Numbered from the stretch's first letter, positions 8,477 to 16,823 are shown. The stretch: DNA of 64,000 bases from Bacteroidales bacterium (GCA_017615435.1 JAGAAF010000045.1:16053-80052); one strand, 5' to 3'. The notes: a model not told the origin generated them from the sequence alone. Translations and numbers: made by a program.

Positions 8477-8809
8477 ATGGGAACAATGAAGTACAAAGGT
8501 TATTCGGGAAGCATAAAGTATTCCGATGAAGATAAATGCTTTTATGGATCGGTACTGGGCCTAAGGAAGAATCTGATAATGTTTGAAGGAGATTCTGTTG
8601 CCTCTTTACAAAAAGACTTTGAAGAGACAATTGATTTCTATTTGGCTAATTGCAAAGAACGAAACGAGAAACCAGAAACGCCCCATAGCGGGAAACTCGT
8701 TCTTCGAATCTCTTCGAAGCTCCACGGCGAAGCGGCCGAGAAGGCCGCCGACGAGGGTATCAGCCTGAATGAATTTATCAATCGGGCTATTCAGATGGCG
8801 GTAAGGTAG
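8477..8809 (+). CDS. hicB: HicB family antitoxin
   Basis: The 110-residue partner of HicA. The N-terminal degenerate RNase H-like domain reads YKGYSGSIKYSDEDKCFYG and FEGDSVASLQKDFEETIDFYL. The C-terminal part (GKLVLRISSKLHGEAAEKA, then GISLNEFINRAI) is the ribbon-helix-helix DNA-binding region that represses the operon. The toxin-first order is typical for hicAB. A second possible start (MKYKGY) lies three codons in. The final third is markedly more GC-rich than the first part, as if the antitoxin C-terminus has adapted to the host's codon use; that is an impression only. Confidence 0.9.
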   Translation: MGTMKYKGYSGSIKYSDEDKCFYGSVLGLRKNLIMFEGDSVASLQKDFEETIDFYLANCKERNEKPETPHSGKLVLRISSKLHGEAAEKAADEGISLNEFINRAIQMAVR

Positions 8810-8814
8810 GGCAC

Positions 8815-10008
8815 TTACTGCAGCCAGAGTTCGGGGTCCTGGGGGGCGGTGATGTGCCAGAGCTGGAAGTGGAGCTGGGTCTCGCCTGAGATGGTGTCGA
8901 CTGTGCCGAGGATGTCGCCGACCTTCACTTTGTCGCCGGTGTTCACGCGAACTTCGCGAAGCTTGCAATAGAAGGTGTAATACTCTCCGTGCTGGACAAG
9001 CACGCACTGGTTGTACCCCGGCATCATAGCCACATTTTTAACCGTGCCGTTGAAGACGGCCTTGACGGGCTCGCCGGCACCGGTGGCTATATTGCAGCCG
9101 TTGTTGAACGGCATTTTCACATTGGTGTACACGGGGTGATTGTGCTGCCCGTACTGCCAGACCACGGTCCCGCGGACCGGCCACGGCAGTTTGCCCTTGT
9201 TGGCCGCGAACTCGTTTGACAGTTTCACGTCCACCTCGCTCTTCGGGCTGCTCTTTCCGGTCGCGCCCTTCTTGCCGCCAGTTTTGCCGGCTGCTTCCTT
9301 GGCCACGAACTCTCTGATGGCCTTGTTGAGGGCTTCGGCCTCCTTCTGCTTCTGGGCCAGTTTTTTTTCGTAGGCGGCGCGGCCCTTCTTGAGCTTGTCC
9401 ACCATAGCCTTTTCGCTCTTTTCGTCCGCCTTCAGGCTCTGAAGTTCGCTCGAGCGCGTCTTTAGCAGCGCCAGTTCCTCCGCTTTCAGCGAATCAAGCG
9501 CTGCCATCTGGCGCTCGAGATGCTCCTTCTGCCCGCGTATCTCCCGGGCCTGGGCGCGCATATCCTCCGACATACTGTGGAGATAATTGTAGCGCCGAAG
9601 GATCTGACCGAAGTCCTTGCCCGAAAAGATGTAGGTCAGCCACATCCTTGTGTCGCGGTTGACGTAGGCCTTTTGAATGAGGACTTCGTATGCGTCGAGC
9701 ATCATATGGTAACGGTCCTCAGCCTTCGTGATATCTTTCTTTTTCGCGCCTATCCGCCTGTTGGTCGCGTCGATCTCCCTGCCGAGCTCGGCGGCGAGCT
9801 CCTTGCCTGCGGCGATCTTCTTCCGCGTGAGCGTCAGCTGCGCCGCGGCGTCCGAGCTCTGGGCCTCGTTGGCCTTGATCTGCTTGTCAAGTTCCGCGAT
9901 TTCATTCTGGACCTTGGAGAGCTTCTTCTGCATATCGTCTTTCTTCTCGCCTGAGGCCGGGGCCGCAGCGAGAATAACCAAAGCGACTATGCACAGGAAC
10001 CGTTTCAT
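8815..10008 (-). CDS. EnvC-like murein hydrolase activator (coiled coil plus degenerate LytM)
   Basis: A 397-residue periplasmic protein: signal peptide (residues 1-20), a long coiled coil (about 25-240), a low-complexity linker, and a C-terminal LytM/M23 domain. This layout matches EnvC, which activates amidases at the division septum instead of cutting peptidoglycan itself. The zinc ligands of active LytM enzymes are replaced: the HxxxD motif reads NNGCN and the HxH motif keeps one histidine (LHFQLW). So an activator role is more likely than a hydrolase role. Its start overlaps the stop of the upstream TPR gene by four bases, which suggests the two act together. Confidence 0.85.
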   Translation of the reverse strand: MKRFLCIVALVILAAAPASGEKKDDMQKKLSKVQNEIAELDKQIKANEAQSSDAAAQLTLTRKKIAAGKELAAELGREIDATNRRIGAKKKDITKAEDRYHMMLDAYEVLIQKAYVNRDTRMWLTYIFSGKDFGQILRRYNYLHSMSEDMRAQAREIRGQKEHLERQMAALDSLKAEELALLKTRSSELQSLKADEKSEKAMVDKLKKGRAAYEKKLAQKQKEAEALNKAIREFVAKEAAGKTGGKKGATGKSSPKSEVDVKLSNEFAANKGKLPWPVRGTVVWQYGQHNHPVYTNVKMPFNNGCNIATGAGEPVKAVFNGTVKNVAMMPGYNQCVLVQHGEYYTFYCKLREVRVNTGDKVKVGDILGTVDTISGETQLHFQLWHITAPQDPELWLQ

Positions 10009-11342
10009 TTCTGGCGCGACTTGGCTTCGTAAAGAGATTTATAGTATAGGGCGAGTTCCTTCTCACCCAGCGCTTCCAGCACCAGGGAATAGTGCCTGAG
10101 CACGGCTTCGTCTTCCTTGCCGCCGTAGATGATGGCCCGCTTGAAATAAGTCCTCGCTTCGGCGGGACGTTTCAGAAGATACAGGATATATCCGTAGGTG
10201 TCAAGATAGCTCACATTGTCCGGTTCTGCCTCCACTGTCCTTCGGCTCATCTTCTCCGCCTTTGACAGTTTGCGCTTCTCCAGCGAGAGGAAATAGGCGT
10301 AGTTGTTGAGGGTCATCAGATTGTCAGGATCGGCCTTGAGCGCCTTTTCGTAGGTGCAGAAAGATTTGCTCTTGCGACCGGACTTGTACAGACCGTCGGC
10401 CTTGATGCAAAGCAACTCGACCCTCTGCTTGGGCAGCCTGAAGATCTTCAGTGCCTCGTCGCAAGCGGCAATCACATCGCTGTCCGTGCCCTCGTTCATA
10501 ATAAGAGATATCCACAGCGCGGTGGCGTTGTAGTTCCACGGATTGGTGTCCTTCCACTGCTTGAACAACGCTTTACCCTTTTCCTTCTGCTCAGTCGAGT
10601 AGAACCACCGTCCTGCCGGCACGAGCGCGCACGAATCCGCAGGGTGCGTCTCCACGAACGCGTCCATAATACCGTCGATCTGCTTGTGCCATACGCGGTA
10701 GGTCGGTCCGTCCAGCCTCTCCACCACCTTGTCTATGTAAGAGGCCTTTACGTCCGCGGTCAGGTATTCCGCACGCACGAACGCCTCCACCGTGGTGAAA
10801 TAGCCCAGATAATTGCCCATCGTGAGGCAAAGCTCGGACTTTCCATACAATGCGGGAGGGTATTCTTCGTCGCTCGCGAGCGCTTCGTCGAAATAGCGCA
10901 TAGCCAGCGAATCGTTGCGTTCCTCCATCCACGCGTGCTCGCCCAGCTTCACCAGGATATAGGGTGTGCGGTACTTGCGTGGGAACAGACGGGCCATCTC
11001 AAGGTGCAGCGAATCGGCCTTCGCCTCCAGTCCGCCGAGCGAATATGCGCCGAAGAGCTGTTCGTAGTAGCTGCTGTTTTTCGGGTCTATCTCCACTGCC
11101 CGCTCCAGACACTCCGCTGCTTCTTCGGCCCGGCCGAGATCCAGAAGGCATATGCCGCGGTAGTACCACAGGGCGTCGTCCGTCGTGTCCGCGGTCATCA
11201 GCGAATCGAGCGCCTCGAGCGCCTGCCCGGGCTGCCCTTCGCTGATCAGGGCGGACACGTCCATAATCGTGATTTCCTGGGCGCGGAGGCCGAAGGAAAT
11301 CGCGAATGCCGCGAGGGCCGCTATGACTGTTCTGCGGATCAC
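10005..11342 (-). CDS. Exported tetratricopeptide-repeat protein
   Basis: A roughly 445-residue protein with a signal peptide (IRRTVIAALAAFAISFGLRAQ) and about ten TPR-like helical hairpins, for example ALWYYRGICLLDLGRAEEAAE and DNVSYLDTYGYILYLLKRPAEA. TPRs bind protein partners; it is probably a periplasmic scaffold. The longest frame begins with TTG at 11351, but that TTG is part of the promoter box 11349-11356, so I prefer the GTG at 11342. It overlaps the EnvC-like gene by ATGA; in Bacteroidota this pair is common and may form an envelope-maintenance unit. Confidence 0.85.
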   Translation of the reverse strand: MIRRTVIAALAAFAISFGLRAQEITIMDVSALISEGQPGQALEALDSLMTADTTDDALWYYRGICLLDLGRAEEAAECLERAVEIDPKNSSYYEQLFGAYSLGGLEAKADSLHLEMARLFPRKYRTPYILVKLGEHAWMEERNDSLAMRYFDEALASDEEYPPALYGKSELCLTMGNYLGYFTTVEAFVRAEYLTADVKASYIDKVVERLDGPTYRVWHKQIDGIMDAFVETHPADSCALVPAGRWFYSTEQKEKGKALFKQWKDTNPWNYNATALWISLIMNEGTDSDVIAACDEALKIFRLPKQRVELLCIKADGLYKSGRKSKSFCTYEKALKADPDNLMTLNNYAYFLSLEKRKLSKAEKMSRRTVEAEPDNVSYLDTYGYILYLLKRPAEARTYFKRAIIYGGKEDEAVLRHYSLVLEALGEKELALYYKSLYEAKSRQK

Positions 11343-11348
11343 TTCCCA

Positions 11349-11375
11349 CAAAAATACGAAAAATGCTTACTTTTG
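11349..11375. promoter_or_regulatory. Divergent TAnnTTTG boxes, TPR gene and sigma factor
   Basis: Minus strand: TATTTTTG at 11349-11356, seven bases from the GTG of the TPR gene. Plus strand: TACTTTTG at 11368-11375, 17 bases before the sigma-factor ATG. Neither has a clear TTTG at -33. Confidence 0.55.
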
Positions 11376-11391
11376 TGTAGAAGTAATTACG

Positions 11392-11946
11392 ATGCGTATG
11401 CAACTTTTTAAGGGCAAGTCGCATCTTAATACGTGGTTGGAAGACGCAAAGTCCGGCGACCGTCGGGCCCAGAAAGCGATCTACGATATGCTGGCGGACA
11501 AAATGTTCGCCGTTTGTCTGCGCTATATGGGAGACCGCGACAGCGCGCAGGATGTGCTGCAGGACGGTTTTGTTACCCTCTTCAGCAAGTTGGACACCTA
11601 TTTGGGCGAAGGCTCTTTCGAGGGCTGGGCCCGCAAGATCTTTGTAAACACTGCGCTGATGTCCCTGCGAAAGCACGACGTGCTGAAGCAGAGCGACGAC
11701 GTGGATGAGGCGCGAGGCATAATTGCCGACACGCCCTCGGCCACAGCCCAGATCGGGTACAAGGAGCTTCTGAAAATGATAGCCGCCCTGCCCCCGGGGC
11801 TGAGGACCGTATTCAATATGTATGTAATCGAAGGTTACTCGCACAAAGAAATCGGCGAGGCCCTCGGAATATCAGAAGTCACGTCGCGCTCGCAACTTCA
11901 ACGGGCAAGGGTGACGCTGCAGAAAAAGATCAAAGAACAGTATTAA
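11392..11946 (+). CDS. ECF-type RNA polymerase sigma factor
   Basis: A 184-residue sigma-70 family factor of the extracytoplasmic type. Region 2 runs from about 20 to 90 (DKMFAVCLRYMGDRDSAQDV, then FEGWARKIFVNTAL). Region 4 is near 120-180 (LPPGLRTVFNMYVIEGYSHK, then EIGEALGISEVTSRSQLQRA). A longer open frame to 11185 runs through the divergent TPR gene, so the ATG at 11392 is chosen. The next gene, two bases after the stop, encodes a membrane-anchored protein with a short cytoplasmic N-terminus and is the likely anti-sigma or signal receiver. Confidence 0.92.
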   Translation: MRMQLFKGKSHLNTWLEDAKSGDRRAQKAIYDMLADKMFAVCLRYMGDRDSAQDVLQDGFVTLFSKLDTYLGEGSFEGWARKIFVNTALMSLRKHDVLKQSDDVDEARGIIADTPSATAQIGYKELLKMIAALPPGLRTVFNMYVIEGYSHKEIGEALGISEVTSRSQLQRARVTLQKKIKEQY

Positions 11947-11947
11947 G

Positions 11948-13132
11948 ATGCGTAACGACACAAATAAAGATCTCGATCTCCTTTTTAAGGAGGGCCTTGA
12001 GGACGCCGCGGTGAAAGCACCGCGCAGCGTCTGGAAGGCGGTGTCGGCGCGTCTTGATGCAGCGGCTCCGGCCGCGGCAGCCGCCCCCAAACGGTCGTGG
12101 CTACTCTGGGGTGCGCCTGCTTTTGCCTTCGCGGCTGCGGCCCTTGCCGCTATCCTTGTGGTTGGCAATACCGAAAAAACTATCATAAACTCTGGAGAAG
12201 AAATCATCTCCGTCGCAGACGCCCGGCCGTCAGGCCCCGTCGCGATGGTGGAAGAGACCCCCGCTCAGGCATCCAACATCGGCACACGTGCCGGCTTCGT
12301 CCCCAAAGAAATCCAAACTCCCGATCAGATCACTGTCGTCCCCACTAATGATAGTGAGAACGGCTTAGAGGCGCGAAGCGCCGATCAGATCGGTGATGAC
12401 AAGGTTGTCATTTCGAGCGAAGTCGAAGACGGAGCCGAGAAATCTCAGAAGGAAAGCACAGAGCCGTGGGTAGACCCGTTCGCCGAGATTATGGCCGAAG
12501 AGGCAGCAGCGGCGAAGAAAACTACCCGTAGGCTGGCTTTGAAGGCCGGAGGCATTGTGGGTGGTAATGACGCTCACATCTTGACTTCGAGGCCGGCATT
12601 CTCCAGCGGCCTTCCTTCAGAGGGTATTCAGGAAACCACCAACTCCATTTACGGAATCCCGATGTCGTTCGGTCTCAGCGTGCGTTATCATTTCGCGGAG
12701 AAACTCGCAGTGAGCGCCGGTGTTAACTGGTCGTTCCTCAGCAGGACCTTCCAGGGAAAATACAAGACCGAAGAAGGAGCATTCACACACAACCTCCAGT
12801 ACATCGGTATCCCTGTCGCAGTGTCGTACGATGTGATAGACAGCAAGACCCTTCTGTTCTACTGCTATGCGGGAGGTAGTGCCGAGAAAGCTATTTCGAG
12901 CAAGTATTACATCTACGACCTCAGCACTTCTCCTCTGCTTTCCGAGAACGTGCCGTCGCTGCAGTACGGACTGTTCGGAGGCATCGGAGTGGAATTCAGG
13001 GTTTCCGAAAAGGTGGGTCTGTATGCGGATCCGGGTGTGAAGTACTACTTCCCCGGAAACCAGCCGAAGAGCATAAGGACAGACAAGCCGCTTATGTTCA
13101 GCCTGGAAGCAGGTCTCAGATTCAATTTCTAA
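11948..13132 (+). CDS. Membrane-anchored protein with outer-membrane-type beta-barrel domain
   Basis: A 394-residue protein with three parts. Residues 1-50 form a cytoplasmic-looking helix (LFKEGLEDAAVKAPRSVWKAV) of the kind found in Bacteroidota anti-sigma proteins. Residues 51-73 are one transmembrane helix. After a charged linker (about 74-190), residues 200-394 look like a small beta-barrel of the PorT/OMP_b-brl type, ending in the typical aromatic C-terminus (EAGLRFNF). Having an inner-membrane anchor and a barrel in one chain is odd but known in this phylum next to ECF sigma genes. The linker contains sequence resembling an intergenic repeat (12378-12443). Confidence 0.75.
   Translation: MRNDTNKDLDLLFKEGLEDAAVKAPRSVWKAVSARLDAAAPAAAAAPKRSWLLWGAPAFAFAAAALAAILVVGNTEKTIINSGEEIISVADARPSGPVAMVEETPAQASNIGTRAGFVPKEIQTPDQITVVPTNDSENGLEARSADQIGDDKVVISSEVEDGAEKSQKESTEPWVDPFAEIMAEEAAAAKKTTRRLALKAGGIVGGNDAHILTSRPAFSSGLPSEGIQETTNSIYGIPMSFGLSVRYHFAEKLAVSAGVNWSFLSRTFQGKYKTEEGAFTHNLQYIGIPVAVSYDVIDSKTLLFYCYAGGSAEKAISSKYYIYDLSTSPLLSENVPSLQYGLFGGIGVEFRVSEKVGLYADPGVKYYFPGNQPKSIRTDKPLMFSLEAGLRFNF
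12378..12443 (+). repeat. REP-like sequence inside a coding linker
   Basis: Bases 12378-12401 match about 19 of 24 positions of the hairpin after lolD (25147-25170, core CCGATCAGgTCGG). They are followed by a GTCATTTCGAGCGAAGTCGA...CGAGAAATCTC-like stretch of the kind often seen as an intergenic hairpin in bacteria. The frame is kept, so it encodes about residues 144-166 of the linker. Confidence 0.5.
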
Positions 13133-13651
13133 TTATCGGGGCTTGACAAGCTCCACAGCACCAGGACATACATCTTCCTCCACCGGAGTGAGATGTATTA
13201 TTCTTTGATTGGGGCTGCCCCTGAAGAGAAGGGTGGTGTCGCGCTGCGCCAGGATGAAGGGCCCGTCCACCAGCGTGTCGATGTAAGGCAGCATCTGCGC
13301 GAGGCGCTCGTCCGCCCGTATCTCTTCGATCGTGTAGCCGGTCCAGCACCAGATGTTCTTTGTGGTCTCGGCCTTGATCCTGCGCGCGAGCTCGGTAAAC
13401 GCTTCCGGCTGGCAGAACGGATCTCCGCCCGTGAAGGTGACATTGGACATTCCGTCGGCTTTGATGATGTCCATCAGCTCGTCGATGCTCATCCATTTGC
13501 CGTTGGCTATGTTCCACGACTGGGGGTTGTGACAGCCCGGGCAGGCGTGGTTGCAGCCGGCACAATAGATGGCCGTGCGGAACCCGGGGCCGTCCGCCAT
13601 AGTCTGGTGCACGATATCCAGAACGCTTATCTTATCCTTTACGACTTCCAT
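13133..13651 (-). CDS. nrdG: Anaerobic ribonucleotide reductase activating protein
   Basis: A 172-residue radical SAM enzyme that uses S-adenosylmethionine and a 4Fe-4S cluster to install the glycyl radical on NrdD. The cluster motif is Cys33-x3-Cys37-x2-Cys40 (CNHACPGC), followed by the SAM-binding TFTGGDPF. Length and order are normal for the family. It lies 50 bases downstream of nrdD with a strong hairpin (13662-13682) between them. Its stop codon abuts the stop of the beta-barrel gene on the other strand. Confidence 0.96.
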   Translation of the reverse strand: MEVVKDKISVLDIVHQTMADGPGFRTAIYCAGCNHACPGCHNPQSWNIANGKWMSIDELMDIIKADGMSNVTFTGGDPFCQPEAFTELARRIKAETTKNIWCWTGYTIEEIRADERLAQMLPYIDTLVDGPFILAQRDTTLLFRGSPNQRIIHLTPVEEDVCPGAVELVKPR

Positions 13652-13661
13652 AAGATGAAAA

Positions 13662-13682
13662 GGGCCGCGAAAACCGCGGCCC
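13662..13682 (-). terminator. Hairpin between nrdD and nrdG
   Basis: GGGCCGCG (13662-13669) pairs perfectly with CGCGGCCC (13675-13682) across a five-base loop; on the minus strand it is followed by TTTTC. It may act as a partial terminator or RNA-stability element that lowers nrdG expression relative to nrdD. Confidence 0.65.
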
Positions 13683-13701
13683 CAGAATCAAGTTTAGATT
13701 A

Positions 13702-15909
13702 CTACTTGTGGACCACCCGGTCTTTGAGTTCCGCGAGCTTGGCGCTGTTCCACCTGTTGGTGGTGCCCACGAGGTAACCGGTGATACGCTGCAGGGTGTC
13801 GATGTGGTGACCGTGGCAGTGAGGGCACTCGGTGAGATCCTCGGTGCTGTCTTCGTAGCCGCAGTCGAGGCAGCGGTTGCGGTTGTGGTTCACTGAACCG
13901 TAGCCGATGTCGTACTTGTCCATCAGGTCGACAATCTGCATAATAGCCTCCGGGTTGTGAGTCGCATCTCCGTCGATCTCCACATAGAAGATGTGGCCTG
14001 CGTTCTCGTATTTGTGATACGGGCCTTCAATCTTCGCTTTGTGCTCAGGAGTGCAGTGATAGTACACCGGAACGTGGCTTGAGTTGGTGTAGTAGTCCTT
14101 GTCCGTAATGCCGGGCAGAACTCCGAAAGTCTTCTTGTCCCTGCGGGTGAAGGCTCCGGAAAGGCCCTCGGCCGGAGTGGCGAGGAAAGTGAAGTTATGC
14201 TGGTAGGTCTCGGCGAAACCGTTGATCTTCTCAGCCATATGCGAGATGATCCTGAGGCCGAGCTCCTGGGCCTCTTCGCTCTCGCCGTGGTGTTTGCCGA
14301 TGAGGGCGATGAGGCACTCTGCGAGGCCGATGAAGCCGATGGAAAGGGTTCCCTGGTTCATCACGCTCTCGATGGTGTCGTTGTCGTCCAGTTTGTCTGA
14401 ACCGAGCCAGAGGCCGTTCATAAGCAGAGGGAACTGCTTCTTGAGGGCGGTCTTCTGGAAGTCGAAGCGCTCGTTGAGCTGCTTGGCAGCGATCTCGAGT
14501 GCCCAGTCGAGCTTCTGGAAGAATTTCTGCAGACGGGTGTCCTTGTCCTCGATCTCCATACACTCGATGGCGAGCTTGACTATGTTGATGGTGGTGAAGC
14601 TGAGGTTGCCGCGGCCGATGGAGGTCTTCGGGCCGAACTTGTTGCCATAGACGCGGGTGCGGCAGCCCATAGTCGCCACTTCGTGGACATAGCGCTTCGG
14701 ATCGTCCTCCTTCCACGCGTCGTCCTGGTTGTAGGAGGCGTCGAGGTTGAGGAAGTTGGGGAAGAAGCGGCGCGCCGTCACCTTGCAGGCGAACTTGTAA
14801 AGGTCGTAGTTGCGGTCGCCGGGGAGGTAGCTGACGCCCCTCTTCTTCTTCCAGATCTGGATGGGGAAGATAGCGGTCGAGCCGTGGCCCACGCCTTCGT
14901 AAGTGGTGTTGAGGATCTCGCGGATGATGCAGCGGCCCTCGGCGGAAGTATCGGTTCCGTAGTTGATGGACGAGAACACGACCTGGTTGCCGCCACGGCT
15001 GTGGATGGTGTTCATATTGTGTACGAACGCCTCCATCGCCTGATGTACGCGGCTCACCGTCTGGTTGATGGCGTGCTGCATAGCGCGCTCCTTGCCCTGA
15101 AGGCCCACGAGGTCACGCTTGAGATAGTCGTCGATGGGGGCTCCCTTGAGCTCGGAGTAATCCGTGTTGGTCAGGGCGCTCACCTGATCGATCTCTTCCT
15201 CATAAGTTTTGCGCACGAAAGGAGCGAGGTAGAAGTCGAAGGCGGGGATAGCCTGACCTCCGTGCATTTCGTTCTGCACGGTCTCCATACTGATGCACGC
15301 CAGCACCGAAGCGGTCTCGATCCTCTTCGCGGCGCGGGACTCGCCGTGACCGGCCTTGAGTCCGTGCTCGAGGATCAGATCCAGAGGGTGCTGGATGCAG
15401 GTAAGGGACTTGGTAGGATAGTAGTCCTTGTCGTGGATATGAATATAGTTTCCGGCCACGGCTTCCCTTACGTCCTCGGAGAGAAGGCACTCGTCCACAT
15501 ATGACTTGGTCGCTTCGGAGGCGAACTTCATCATCATACCGGCGGGAGTGTCCGCGTTCATATTGGCGTTCTCGCGGGTGATGTCGTTTGCCTGCGCGTC
15601 GATAATCTCCTGGAAGATTTCGTTGGTTTTTGCCTTACGGGCGAGGTTGCGCTGGTTGCGGTATGCGATGTATGCCCTTGCGACTTCCTTGCGGGGGCTC
15701 TTCATAAGCTCCATTTCCACACAGTCCTGGATCTCTTCCACGCTCATCTCGGTCTTGCCCGAACGGCTGATCGTGTCGGCGATCTTGGCTGCGAGAACGA
15801 TGTCTTGTCCGGCCTCGGTGATATCCATTGCCTTGAGGATGGCCGCGACTATCTTCTGATTGTTGAATTCGACCTTGCGGCCGTCTCTTTTGATAACAGT
15901 TTGTATCAT
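13702..15909 (-). CDS. nrdD: Anaerobic ribonucleoside-triphosphate reductase
   Basis: A 735-residue class III ribonucleotide reductase, which makes deoxyribonucleotides without oxygen. Residues 1-90 are an ATP-cone domain (MIQTVIKRDGRKVEFNNQKI) for allosteric control. The catalytic barrel follows. Near the C-terminus four cysteines (Cys680, Cys683, Cys695, Cys698) form the zinc site. Gly711 in RITGYLVG is the expected glycyl-radical position. nrdG follows downstream. The upstream 250-base region holds DnaA-box matches and palindromes and may control expression. The presence of nrdDG points to growth without oxygen. Confidence 0.97.
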   Translation of the reverse strand: MIQTVIKRDGRKVEFNNQKIVAAILKAMDITEAGQDIVLAAKIADTISRSGKTEMSVEEIQDCVEMELMKSPRKEVARAYIAYRNQRNLARKAKTNEIFQEIIDAQANDITRENANMNADTPAGMMMKFASEATKSYVDECLLSEDVREAVAGNYIHIHDKDYYPTKSLTCIQHPLDLILEHGLKAGHGESRAAKRIETASVLACISMETVQNEMHGGQAIPAFDFYLAPFVRKTYEEEIDQVSALTNTDYSELKGAPIDDYLKRDLVGLQGKERAMQHAINQTVSRVHQAMEAFVHNMNTIHSRGGNQVVFSSINYGTDTSAEGRCIIREILNTTYEGVGHGSTAIFPIQIWKKKRGVSYLPGDRNYDLYKFACKVTARRFFPNFLNLDASYNQDDAWKEDDPKRYVHEVATMGCRTRVYGNKFGPKTSIGRGNLSFTTINIVKLAIECMEIEDKDTRLQKFFQKLDWALEIAAKQLNERFDFQKTALKKQFPLLMNGLWLGSDKLDDNDTIESVMNQGTLSIGFIGLAECLIALIGKHHGESEEAQELGLRIISHMAEKINGFAETYQHNFTFLATPAEGLSGAFTRRDKKTFGVLPGITDKDYYTNSSHVPVYYHCTPEHKAKIEGPYHKYENAGHIFYVEIDGDATHNPEAIMQIVDLMDKYDIGYGSVNHNRNRCLDCGYEDSTEDLTECPHCHGHHIDTLQRITGYLVGTTNRWNSAKLAELKDRVVHK

Positions 15910-15998
15910 ATGGTGGCGAAATTTTTAAGTCCTTGCCGATTTAGGAGAGCAAGGATGCCTTCGGTTATTAAATTCGTATGTGCAAATATGGAACAAGG

Positions 15999-16157
15999 TT
16001 TTTCACAAAACAAGATAATCGAAAGAAAAAGTTATCCACAAAAACGGCAAATCCCTGTTATGTCGTTGACAAACAGGGATCTACGCTAAGGGCTAATTTG
16101 GAATTATTCCAAATCGATAACTTTTTTGTTACGCGGTTCGGGGCCGGTTGTGGATAA
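15999..16157. promoter_or_regulatory. DnaA-box cluster and palindromes upstream of nrdD
   Basis: Two perfect 9-base DnaA boxes lie in opposite orientation: TTATCCACA at 16032-16040 and TGTGGATAA at 16149-16157. TTTTTCACA at 15999-16007 fits the looser consensus. Between them are ATCCCTGTT/AACAGGGAT and TTTGGAA/TTCCAAA inverted repeats and an AT-rich tract. This could be a regulatory region for nrdD, as DnaA regulates nrdAB in E. coli, or less likely a replication origin. No NrdR box was recognised. Confidence 0.55.
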
Positions 16158-16162
16158 CTTCC

Positions 16163-16804
16163 CTAATCGGTAACCCAGACCAATACGTGGCGGTCGAAGG
16201 TAAAATAATGGAGTTCGTACTCCTGTTCGTAACCGTCGTCGTCGGTGAAGGTGGCGTCGAGGTCGCCCTCGTCGCGGAAGCGGAAATTGTCGAGTTCGAT
16301 CTGCTCGGCGAAGTCCACGTCGTACTGCGAAGTGAGCTTGTAGATGGCCTCCTTCGAGCACCAGTAGATCGCCAGCTGCTCGTTGCGCTTGTTGTCGTCG
16401 AGATCGTCGATTTCGTCTTCGGAAAGGGCCTTCTTCTCCACTGCGGAGAAGTCGCGGTCCAGGGACTCGCAGTCGATACCCACCTCGGCCTCGGTCGAGA
16501 GGATGATCGCGACGTATTTGTCTGTGTGGGTAATGCTGATATTGGTGGCGTCGTTCTCGATATACGGCTTGCCGTTGTCGTGGTGCGACAGATACACCTT
16601 GTCTTCAAACATCGCGTCCAGGAGGGCTCTCACTGCCAGCTTCTGTTTCCTGAGCGATTCGCTTTTTATGTAAGAGATTTCCTCAAGTTCGTCTGAGGGT
16701 ATGGACGTCATTGCGCGAAGCTCCGCCTCGCTCTCCGAGATTTGCCAGACACCGATGCGCAAGTGCACAGGGTCGTCCAGGTCTTTTGTCAGAAAAAGTG
16801 CCAT
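16163..16804 (-). CDS. 4'-phosphopantetheinyl transferase superfamily protein
   Basis: A 213-residue Sfp-like enzyme that would transfer the 4'-phosphopantetheine arm of coenzyme A to a serine of a carrier protein. The magnesium and CoA motifs are visible: NISITHTDKYVAII, then VGIDCESLDR, then IYWCSKEAIYKL (WxxKEA). No polyketide or peptide synthetase gene lies in the window, so the target may be a fatty-acid or aryl-polyene type carrier protein encoded elsewhere. It is divergent from malate dehydrogenase and reads from the TATATTTG box at 16824-16831. Confidence 0.9.
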   Translation of the reverse strand: MALFLTKDLDDPVHLRIGVWQISESEAELRAMTSIPSDELEEISYIKSESLRKQKLAVRALLDAMFEDKVYLSHHDNGKPYIENDATNISITHTDKYVAIILSTEAEVGIDCESLDRDFSAVEKKALSEDEIDDLDDNKRNEQLAIYWCSKEAIYKLTSQYDVDFAEQIELDNFRFRDEGDLDATFTDDDGYEQEYELHYFTFDRHVLVWVTD

Positions 16805-16823
16805 AAAGGTTTATAAGTCGCTG

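Noticed and set aside
8221..8809. hicAB as part of a larger mobile element
   Set aside because: No integrase, direct repeats or att-like sites were seen on either side; comM and the EnvC-like gene on both flanks look native.
15910..16162. A replication origin
   Set aside because: DnaA boxes are present, but dnaA, dnaN or other origin-linked genes are absent and gene orientation does not switch cleanly here. Kept as a regulatory finding instead.
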